DNA of 64,000 nt from Gordionus sp. m RMFG-2023 (lineage: Eukaryota; Nematomorpha; Gordioida; Chordodea; Parachordodidae), in contig NC_088776.1 in NCBI RefSeq assembly GCF_954871325.1, positions 17,484,052 through 17,548,051 on the forward strand, in the 5' to 3' direction. The notes beneath the pieces were generated by a model that saw only the letters and a list, made by a program, of their open reading frames with translations, did no database searches and was not told the origin of the DNA. The position numbers and the translations under genes were made by a program. Position 1 is the stretch's first letter. Each line of letters begins with the position of its first letter. Shown here piece after piece: positions 9,761 to 21,700 of the stretch.

Positions 9761-12700
9761 CTTTTATTGTATAATAAATTTATAAGAGATTTAAAAAGGC
9801 ATATTATTAATCTAAAAAATATTTATCTTTTAAATATATTGTAATAATGTTTTATTTATTAACCCGGCTCCAATCGGACGTTTTCCATATATAGCAAGGC
9901 TTTTCAAAGCATTTATCGAAATTGATAGGTTTTAATTGTTCGTCGCAGTCGCTCGCTGCAGCTCCTTGAGAATTTTGGCATAAAACTAATCTCCTTTTCC
10001 AGCCATTTCCGCATTTCACAGAACACTATTATAAAATAATTTTAATAAAAAATATAATATAGCATCTAAACCTGACTCCATGTGCCCATCCTCCAAATGC
10101 TATTAGTGATAGGTTTATAAATCAACTTTAAACCAGGGAGAGTATTTAAGTCGCTAGGGTGAGTTTTATTAGAGGAAAAATGTTTGACATTATAAAACTG
10201 GTGATTCTGATGAGAATTTCTGGGATAGGGGAGATCCTTATTATCCTTTTCTATGCCTGGTGATGGCGAAGGTTTGATTTGTTTAACTATTTGTAATCGG
10301 TTAGATACATCAATGTTTTGATCAGATTTATTATTATCAATCTGTTCATTTATACAAGGTCTTATAGAGCATTCGCTAGTGACAATGGGTTTGGTAGCGG
10401 GATCACATTCAATTTCGTCTTTAATATGTCCGGTGTCGAAAAGAACGCAGGCTACGTACCTATTTTTAGTGCCTTTGCCACAAGAATTTGAACACTAAAA
10501 TAAAATAATATTTTATGTGTAATTGCGAAATAGTTTTTGAAATGACTTCTTATTAATTTATTTATAATAATTTGAATTATATATAGTATAAATCAGAGGA
10601 GAAACTAAATTTATAATAGTGGTGGACAAATATATTTTTGCGATAACAATGACGTAGTGATCATTGTAAAAAAAATCATAAAGAAATTATATTAAAATTT
10701 CTTTCTTAGGAAGTGTTAAATTCCAATTTTATTTTATAAATAAATTCTTGGTTATTATTTGCGTAATATAAGTTTCTGAATATTTTAAAATAAATTGTAT
10801 TAACTTTTTGCCAGCTCCCGACTCTCCATAACCCGCAGAATGCAACTTTACACTGTTCTACGATGGCGGGTTTAGGGGTATATAGTTCACATACTTTTTC
10901 GTCATATATTTTTGTGCCATTTTTATAAATGCATGTTATGACTCGTTCTCTAAGACCCAAGCCACAACTCTGTGAACACTAAAAGTATATAATTATAAAT
11001 TGTATAATATAAATCACTTAAAATTAGGAGTGATAAAATTCCTGGGAAATTTTAGAAAATGTATAAAATTTATTAAGGTATAAATTCTGTTAAATATTTA
11101 GTTGATTAAGAAGGTTTTCTTTTCCGCCAGTTTAGTTGTGTGACTCACACATTCTTAAGAGGCAGCTATTAACATTATTATTCATAATACCAAGAGCCTG
11201 CCTCCCAAGCCCTGGTCATAGTTAATGATGTTTCTGCATGCTCACAATTGAACTAAGAGAATTAGCATATTATAATAAAAGTGTATGTTTTAAGTGTATA
11301 GAGAATTCACCTAAGGAGAGGGTAAATGGAGTGTTTAGCCCCCATCAATTTTATTGGCGAACCTTAGGCCAGATTATTATATTAGACTGTAATATTTTTA
11401 TATCTGATAAAGATTATTTTCTCACCTCTTTTTTCAAAATAATAAAAGTAATCCTTCAGATATCAGAAAAGTTTCTTAAAATTTTAATTGCCTATATTCT
11501 ATTTATAAAGAATAAATTTAAAAAAGCAGAATTTTTCTTATTTTATTGACATGTGAAAATAAATTTTCCCCTAATTTTGAAATCCTGGTTCTGAGCTTTA
11601 TATCTCTAAAAATGTCCAATAATGATTGAAAGCATTTTAATACAACACAAAAAAGGTCTTCTAAATGCCTCACATCCAACCCCGTAGACAATCCCTCACC
11701 CCACCCAATTTTTAAAAAATCTTTTTAGATCCTTAAACTAGGCCTCCAAATTTGTTTCTAATGGCTTAAAAATAACCTAAAAAATATTAGCCCCCAAAAA
11801 TATTGCCCCCTCCCACCCCCACTAAAACTTCAAGACTATGAGCCTGCCCTTACCCATTTATGTAGTCAATTCCTTAGCCAGATAACACCATAATTACCAT
11901 ATATATGTAAAAGTTAGTTTCCTTTTTTATTTAAAAGATTTTATACCATAGTCCAAGAGCCTATTTTCCATATAATATTATTCTCGTTGGGGGAAATTTG
12001 ATTGTTCTTATCAAAAGGTAAGGGTAAGTACGAAATTCCGTCTTTTCTTCTGTTATCATATTTGGTTTCTTGATGATAAAAAGTTGGGGTTTTCGGAATC
12101 AAGGAACTAGTACCACTTTGTTGAATATCGTTAGAAATATCGTCGTGATAAATAGATGATATACACTCTGAATAACAGTTTTGAGATGTCGCAGGTTTCT
12201 GGGCGAATTGCTCCAAGCAATAATTATCATTAACCGGTGTGGAGGAAAGCGATACTAAGGAAATCTTCGAGTCGACTAAAAGACAATGAACTGATCTAGT
12301 TTTGTAACCATTACCGCACTTAGCCACAGGAATGCACTATTTTAATATTTAAGGACTTTATTAACTTAATATTACACCATGTTAAAATTAAAATTGCCCT
12401 AATACTAAATAACTTTAAATCAAAGACCTGCAATTTCTAAATCACCCCCTTCTCGCATATCCGAGTTTATTTTATTCGTTTATTTTCTCAATTTTAAAAC
12501 TAGTATGAAAACTTGAATCTAGCAGCCAGGGGCTTAAATGAGCTAATCCAGACCAAGCCTGCAGATGTCTGTTTTATAAAATATACTAGATGGGCCAATT
12601 TTCTTGGGCTTCAAATTTTATACTCTTATTTGGATTATGTAAAAATTATAAAAACCTTAGTGAAATAAAATTTCCATGACAATTCAGCGAAACTTTTATC

Positions 12701-15700
12701 GCGAATGAATTTTAGCGAAACTTTTATAGCGAATACACAATACAAACATTTCCAGAAAAACAATATCGCGAATTTTTTATAAAGAAACCCTTATCGCGAA
12801 ACATTTACAGCAAATATAATTATCGCGAAAATTTTATAACGAAATCATTATCGCGAACCCCAAATCGTAAAGACAATATAGAAAAAACTATTTCGAGTCG
12901 AGTTCTTGGAAATCGACTAAAAACTTTAGCGACTCAAGTTGATCTATTTAGTCGGCTTAGTCGAACATTTAGTCGGCTTAGTTTACCCATAGTGAACTAA
13001 ATTGAATTTTAGAGTCGAACTTGCATCACTGTATAGCCGGGATAAAAATTAAATTGTAAACATGGTAAATTAGGATTTCAGTGAAGATGAACCATAGAAA
13101 AGTGACAATTGTCATATAATCCTTATTTTGTTTTTCTGACGCAAATGAGTAAGAATATATATATAATAAACATGTCAATAGGATTTCAGCGAAGATATAC
13201 CATAGAAAAGTGACAATTGTCATAATCGTATTTTTAAACTTTTTTTGAAGCAAATGGGTAAAAAAAATTCTAAACATTTTAAATTGAGATTTTAAGGAAG
13301 ATGAACCATAGAAAAGTGACAATTGTCATAATCCTTATTTTTTAATTTTAGAATTATTTGAAGCAAATGGGCAAAAATATAAATTGCAAACAGCAATTAA
13401 AATTTAAATGAAGATATATCATAAAAAGTGTCAATTAAATCGTTATTTTGAAACTTGTTTGAATTTTTCTGAAGCAAATGTGTAAAAATATTAATTGTAA
13501 ACATGTTAAATTAAAATCTAAATGAAGATGTACCATAATAGAAAAGTGACAATTGTCATTATTGTTAATTTTAAATTTTTGAATATTTAAGTAAATGGGT
13601 AAAAATATTAAATGTAAACATGCTATTTAAATTAGGATGTACCAAAAGAAAAGTGACAAAGACAAATGTCATAATCATTGTTTTTAACCTTTTAATTTAT
13701 TTTTAACAAATGGGTAAAAAAAAATAATGTGTAAACATGTTAAATTGAGATTTTAGGGAGGATGATCCATAGAAAAGTGACAATTGTCATATTCATTATT
13801 TTTCAAATATTTTGAAGCAAATAGGTAAAAATATAAATTATAAACATGTGAAATTAAAATTTCAGTGAAGATAACGCTATTTTTTTAAACTTTATATATA
13901 ATGCAGATGTTATATAAATATTATTAAAAACTACCACTTTAGAGTACAATATATCATTATCAATACTATTTTAGGGAATGTATAAAAAAATTCCCAATTT
14001 TTAGCTATTTATGACCTATCTCATTTTGATTTGGATATTTTGTTTATATAATTTAAAATACCACTGAAAATTTTCAAATTCGGTTATTTGTCAATTGCAA
14101 CAAAAAAAAATCATAATTATGTTATAAGTAAAGTATGATCTTTACCTAATGATATAATATACGGTATATAATACTTGTTAAAAAAAATAAGAGAAATCGG
14201 CGCTATTTTGAACTTTTTGATTCAAAGTACCAAAAATTAGGAAAAAATTACTGTTGACATAAATCATTATATGAGTGGAATCTCCCATCATTAAGCAATA
14301 ATTTTATTATGCTAAATAATTATTGACTCAAACATATTTTTTTATTTTTCGTCCGGAATTACCCCATTACCCAAGCTCAACAAATTGCAAATATTTTAAA
14401 AAATATCAAATCAATAATCTTGAAATTTGGTAAATATATTCCTTATCAAAATACGGTAACTCAATGAAACTCGGGGAAATTTTTAATATTACTTTTTTTT
14501 TTAAATTTTCTTTATTTAAAAATAATAAATATGCGATTGCGATCGAGTGGATATGGATGGAAATTTTTTGAAGCAATAATAATTCAATATTACATTACTC
14601 AAAAGTTTTAAGAATTTCATATTTTTTTCTTATAAAAATTTTCACAATTCTTTAATTTTAAATATAAATGGTAAAGGTGTGTGCTATATTAAATGCTATT
14701 AAATTAGGACTATAATTATTTTAGTGAATATTTTCACAATTCTTTAATTTGACATTAAAAATATATATTATTTAAAAATTTTAAAAAGAAATGTGCTATA
14801 TTGGATGCTACTAAGTTAGGACTATTAAATCAAATACTAGATAATTAAGCAATTTATTTGAATAAACATAATATATAAACTGATAATATAGATATATATA
14901 ATTTTAAGGAAAAACATAAATAGTTCTATATAAATTTATATCATTTAAAAATTTAATTAATATACATTTGACATATTTTTAATATTACGAAAATAAGTAT
15001 ATTTACATATATATAAATGAGCTGGGGATGTTCGCCTTAAGATCCCCCCATAAACGCTCAATACGTATGGGTCGATATATCATTTGGGTCTATAAAGTTT
15101 CTGCTGTGATTGACAGAGTAATGATCTTATCCATTTTCATTAAGATTGTTATAACTTGGAAAAATATTAAATTTTAAGATTTGTGCGATCGCATATTTAT
15201 TATAAAGCTTAAAAATAACGATTCTGATAATTGTCACCTTACTATGGTTACCTTCATTTTTAACAAGTTTACACTTTATATTTTTACCCATTTGCTTCAA
15301 AAAAAAATTCAAAAATAATAAATAATTATTTAATTGTCACTTTTCTATGGTAAATCTTCATTGAAATCTTATTAACATGTTTATAATATATATTTTTGCC
15401 CATTTGCCTCAAAAAGGTTTAAAGATAATGATTATGACAATTGTCACTTATGTGGTTAATCTTCCCTAAAATTTTGATTTAACATGATTAAAATTCTTTT
15501 TTTAGCCATTTGGTTCAAAAAAAATTAAAAAATAAAGATTATATGACAATTGTCACTTTTTTATGGTTCATCTTCACTGAAATCCCAATTTAACATGTTT
15601 ACAATTTATATTTTTCCCCGACTTCGGTGATGCAAGTTAGAATCAATAATTTGATTAAGACGACTAAATGAATCAACTTGGTCGACTAATAGACTAATTT

Positions 15701-18700
15701 AGTCGTTCGAATTTAGTCGATTTTTTCCACTATGACTATTAGTTAGTCGTCTTTTAGCCGACTAAATTTAGTCGATTGACAACACGAATTGCTAATAATT
15801 ACTATTTGAAACATTTATTTTTATGATCATATTAATTGAATAATATTTTTTAAAGATAGGTACAAGATTGATTCAATTATAGAGTCTTTAATTTTCTTTT
15901 AGCCTTAATAAATATATTGGAATAAAATATTCTTGCTCGAAGTCTTATTTTATAAAACGCGCAAAAGGAACTCAGGCGTTATTAATATATTAATCATTAA
16001 GTTCATTAGCTAAACCTAGATCCTTATTAGCAAAATTGATACCTGGGTTGGGCCAATATTTATTGAAGTCCTTAATATGTAAAAATTCATCAATCAGTTT
16101 TGCCAGTCACTAACCAAGCGTTATAAGCTAGACTGCCTTCATTGAATTTTGAATGGTGATTCAAAAATAAATTACATCTAAGGGATTTCTCTAATTCAAA
16201 ATATTTTGAATCTTATGATTTTATGATCTTTAATAGTTTTTTTTTATCTATAAAATATAAGTCTAAAATTTAATAGGAATCTGAATCTAATATTGAGACG
16301 CAGCCTTAAGCACGAAATTTGTCAAACTTTTCATACCAGCATATATTATTTTTTTCCCTTACTCAGAACTAAAACTACTTAAAAGTAATTTTTACTGAAT
16401 TCCCAAAAGATGATTTTGCTAATTAAAAAATTTTTAATTTTCTCAGAATTTAATTTCTTAGAAAATATTGCTCAGAAATATTTACTATTTATTAATTCTA
16501 TAACATGATTTTTTGAGTTTTAAAATTACATTAGTCTGAGTTTTAATATCAGAAAATTGAATAAAATAATTCAAAATTTAAAAAAAAAATACTTATCAAA
16601 ATCTTCTATGATTTATAAAAATAATCTGAGAAAATCATCAAAAATTCTAGCTTTTACTATTTTTCATCTTGATAGAAAAAATTTCAAAGTATTTCAAAAT
16701 ATTTGTTCAAATTTACTTTTAATGGCATAATCACATTTTAAAAATAATTTATGTTGAAGGGAGGGGAGGGGCGGTGGTAAATTTTTTGGGGTAAAAACCT
16801 GAACCAAATATCCCTTCCATACTTAAAACCAAGTGTAAGAAGAACCCAGAAAGATATTGGTTAATTAATTTTTTATAATATCAGATAAAGGTTACATGCT
16901 TACTTAAGCAATTGGTAACAAAAGATCCATAAAACATTTCGCGTTTATGATTTAAGGAACATTTGTGATTAAATTAATATTCAATATGTTGTTCATTGTT
17001 TCACAGTAATAAGCTCGCGATAAAGACTTCGCGCAAACATTAAAAAATTCGCTGTAAAGGGTTCGCGATAAAAGTTCCGCTATAACGAGTTCGCGTTAAG
17101 AGTTTCGCTAAAATGTATTCGTTGTTAAGGTTTCGCGGAAATAGATTCATGATAATGGCTTCGCTATATTGTTTTGCTATAAATGTTTCGCGATATTACC
17201 TTCGCTATAAAATTCCTTCACGATAAGAGACATTGGCGATAAAAGTTTCTCTGAATTGACCAGATATGGAAATAAATGCGTGCTCAGCAGGCCTAATGAT
17301 GAGTAAGTTTTAAATATTTTATGAGTAAAACATCTATTTGAGCATGCAAGAGTGAAAGGAGAGAGCAATGCCCCAGCTTAAGCAATACAACAATATCCAG
17401 CAATGATGTTACTATTTTTTTTAAAGATAATATACTTCAGTCCAAGGATCACTATTCCACATACAAATTTTACTGCTCTCACAAATCTCATTTTCATTCG
17501 GTTTTGAATCCTGCGGGCAAAATAAGGAATCAATTCTTTGATCGTCTTGTTGACACCATACGCTTCTTGACTGTACTCCCTTACCACAAGGTTTTGAACA
17601 CTTAAAATTTTGCAAAACAATGTCGATAAAAAAATATGATCTTATATCACAGGGAAAAAAATTAAATAAAATCATCATAAAATACCGTTGTTAATTGTGA
17701 GAAATGCCAAGTAGGACAAGGTGAAGTACGACATATTTGAGATAATACAGTGAGAGTACTGTTACAATAATGAGGACCTACTGTGCGATTAGAAGAATCT
17801 ATACATGTAGCTTGCCTAGTCCTAATTCCTCCCCCGCAACTAGCAGAACACTATAATAAATCAATTTTGCATCATAATTAGTATATCCATGATCTTGCAG
17901 TTTTTAAAGGTCACGTTATTCCATTCCATAATAATGTTTACCAAAATAATTTTTTAAAGTATTACTTACACTAGACCAGGGAGTATAACTCCAATGAGTT
18001 ATCCATGAGCAAGGCTTGAGAAAACAGGGCTGAACAAATGCGGGTTTGTGCGAGTTAAATCTACATTCTGAATCGGATACGATAGATGATACATTATAGA
18101 TAGATTCGTTTCCAGTCCCATTTTCATCAATCTTTAAGCATACCACAATGTTTTTTTGAAATCCATGACCACAAGTTACAGAGCATGGAGTTCTGTCTAA
18201 TACTTTCCAACTATTTTGATTTTGGAATGAGAATTATATTTAATTAATTATACATATATATCAATTTATTTTAAAACCTAAAATTACATTCAATATCACA
18301 TTTTTCTTCAATTTGCAAAGGTTTAGAAAGATGATCACATTTGGCGCTTGGTTCAACATCAAAAGTTTGAGTATTAATACATAAAACTTTTCTAGATCGT
18401 TTTCCTTCAAATAAATAATACATACATTAATATACAATAAATCTATCATTACTATTTTTGTAACTGATAAAAAAGAGATACCATATAAGAAATGTAATTC
18501 AAAATCTTGTCATTTTTTAAATTTAAAAAAAATATAAGATTTTTCCCAGTCTTTCCACAAATATTTTTTTTGATGTTTAATTTAAGCCCTAATGATATGG
18601 ATATTATTCAAAAGTAAAATAAAGTTCTAATCTATTTAGGAATTTGTAGATCAATTTTTTCCTTAGAAATTATGGTTAAAAGGATGATTAATTTTTTTTT

Positions 18701-21700
18701 AAAGAATTAATTATTTTGAATATCGGTCATTTTATCGGTTAAAATCAATAGCGTTAGAAGGGTAATTTTTTTAAAAATCCCTTTATAAAAAATTAAAATT
18801 GTTAGTTAAAAAAAAGGTAATTTTGAAATTGTTAGTTAAAAAAGGAGTCATTTTAAAAAAATTTTTTTTTAGCCCCCTGAGATTGTAAAGGGTTAAAATT
18901 AAAAATATCGAATCCGTATCGGAACATCTCTGATAAATATATAACATATATCAATGGATTACCTTTACAACTACATTTATTCCAAGGCCCATATATATTC
19001 CAGGTAAAAACTTGAACTTTTTCTCTGAAATTAGTTGAAATATCGTAAGAATATCTGATGTCAGGTGGATACAAGTGTCCAACTGTTAAGACCTAAATTA
19101 TTTTCACAAATATTTTGTAAAAAAATTAAGAAAATAAGATTATGGTATACTTGAATGATAAGATCCGATTTTATCATTCCAGTGCTGTTAATACGTTCTA
19201 CGGCAGTATTTGAACCAGTGTATTGCAAGAGAGATGGACCGTATTTGATATCTAATCTTGTCATAGTTATGCTATTTCCACCATTAATTAGATATTCACC
19301 CTTGTCACTCCTTAACGCTAGAAAATTGAAACATATATTAGTTACCTTAAGTTTTATATCCTTTTATTTTAACAAAAATAAGGGACAACGTTTTTAAAAA
19401 ATTACGGTTCAAGGGCATATTATAAATGTTGCGTAAGTTACTGATAATCATAAAGCAGGAAAGGATCAGACTCATATTAAATAAAATATATTTGTTTTAA
19501 AAGGTTATATAGTAATAGTATTTTATAACATGTTTTATTTAAGACAATGGTCCATACATATTAAAAAAAACTATTTAAATGAAATTAATGATTCATTAAA
19601 GAAACCTAAATAGTTATCATCAGCTTCTATGCCATGCATCCCGTATTGTCTAATATCAATATTCATGGCGCCAACCGGTATTCTTCCAACGTTATTATAG
19701 CCGTACTTAATCAGATTGTAAGATCCGACAACAGTATGGCACGTCGAATTATCTCCCCCGCAAACACCGCATTTGTCGAATTCAGCTCGCGATCCTAGAA
19801 CTTGGTCGCAACCTACTGACTTTTTATTATTAATATACGAATATTAGTATATTGTGTAATAGACATATTATTTTAAGGAAATTTGGCAAATATTAAATTT
19901 ATTTTCTTATAAAAAAATAAACACAATAAAAAATGAGTGAATTAATTATAAAATGATTGTGCTAATATTGCAACAAATATTGTTAAATTATCTTAAGATG
20001 ATTGTGAGGGGCGTCACTAGATTTAACAATCTCATGGGGCTAAAAAAAAATTTAAATTTACAATATGATCTTTTATTAGGTATAAAAAATTTTCAAAATT
20101 TTCAGGGGGCTCTTGATATCTGCTTTAAATCATAATAATTTTATATTATTATAGGGTTTTAACTCTACTTTTGGAACTTGGCAAAGTTAGAGTGAGGCAA
20201 GGACAGATCTGAGTTCTAGGCCCAGTCGGACTCGGACAGTTCTCTCGGACATATCATAATTTTTTTGAAAAAAAATTGAAAATTTTTCGTATATTCTAGA
20301 ATCGGGTCTGACTTGAAAAAATAGATATGATGAAGAGCTCTAGCCCCCCTCCAAAAAACCGCCAGATAATTTTAATGTTTTTAAATAAAAAAATTGGAGA
20401 TATCCCGATGACGAGTATCGGTTTTATATGGATGATAATCAATAAGAAATGCCATAATTTACTCTGCAAATTCCTTGAATACATATTTGAGTAGATTCCA
20501 AATCGCAAGGAGTTCCATCAATTACCTTGTTGGCTAGTTTATGTCCTGATGATTTTTCAGCCCGACAATATAGCTTACATTTTTCCTGAAATTGCACTAT
20601 ATTAAAATAAATATTTTAAAATGTTTTTGAATGAATATAATTACTTTCATAAGAAGCTATCCACTTAACATCCGATGGTATTCCTAAAATTCCCATATTA
20701 TTGCCATTAAATTTAGCGCATTGTTCATTTCTAAAGTCATTCTTATGCAAGCATTCCTATTAGCGAATTTTCATTTAGGATTAAGCATTAGGTTTTTTTA
20801 AAAAATAAAAAGTAATAATTACTTGAGTATTGCAAGATTTGGCTCTGCTCCTACGACCTAAACAATATCTGCCGTTATTCGCGGGTCTTTAAACAAAATA
20901 GTAATAATATTTATAATAGTATTTGTTGAGTTGATAAATATTTAGATTAGAGATCTACAAAGTTAGGCCCGGCCCGAGTCCGGTCGGGCCTAATTTTATT
21001 TAAAATAATCGGGTTCGGGCTGGGCTAATACTTTTTAAAAAAATTCGGGCCGGGTCGAACTTTGGAAATTTTATTAAATTTATTTAAATTTATCAATTTT
21101 TATATTGAATTTTTTATGTAAAATAAAAATATTTGATTTTATTTATTGAAATTAAACGACATATAACATATGTCTTTTATTATAGAAATTAATTATTAAA
21201 ATTAATTTCTATTTTAAATAAATTTGGGCTGGGCCGGCAAAACTTTTTTAAAAAAATTAGGGTTAGGGGCCGGCAAAACTTTTATAAAAAAAATTTCGGA
21301 CCTGGCCGGGCTTGAAAAATTAGACCCGATGCAGATCACTAATTTAGATTATTTAAATTATAATAAATAATAATGGCGTCGCTCGCTCTTACCATTTAGT
21401 GTGCTAAAATTTAATTTATGCGTTCTGAGAACGCCTTTATCTCTCCGTAGCGACACCATATATGGGTTATTTATTTATTTTTTATTATAAAATTTGAAGT
21501 TTATAAAAATATGCAGTGTCAAACTTAACATATCTTTTTAGTTGAGTCTAGGGCGTATAACTAGTTTTAACGGCTCGAATTTTAAAAACGGCCAACCCAA
21601 TATTTTAGCCAAAAATATTACGAAAGCCTAGAGATTTTTTACATTGATGGCAGAGGTTTAAACATATATTAACGAAATCTCTAGGCTTGCATAACATTTT

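Larger units (their letters stand above)
12665..17260. mobile_element. Composite foldback structure with tandem-repeat arms (inside ADAMTS intron 22)
   Basis: The outer ends match in inverted orientation: ACAATTCAGCGAAACTTTTATCGC (near 12670) against TCAATTCAGAGAAACTTTTATCGC on the minus strand (near 17255). Inside these lie inverted arrays of a TTATCGCGAA minisatellite. Further in lie inverted arrays of a ~108 bp repeat joined to blocks rich in TTTAGTCGRC words. The loop carries a mariner-like fragment. Tandem repeats in inverted arms recall foldback (FB/Galileo-type) transposons. Whether this is one element or several nested ones is not settled. No transposase gene was seen. Confidence 0.5.

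Noticed and set aside
9582-9785. Plus-strand 67-codon frame
   Set aside because: It is the shadow of ADAMTS exon 27 on the other strand.
11140-11230. Possible extra TSP1 exon (minus strand, ..WEAGSW..)
   Set aside because: The short WEAGSW-like reading resembles a TSP1 start, but no cysteine pattern, acceptor or donor fits, and exon 23 joins exon 24 in phase without it.
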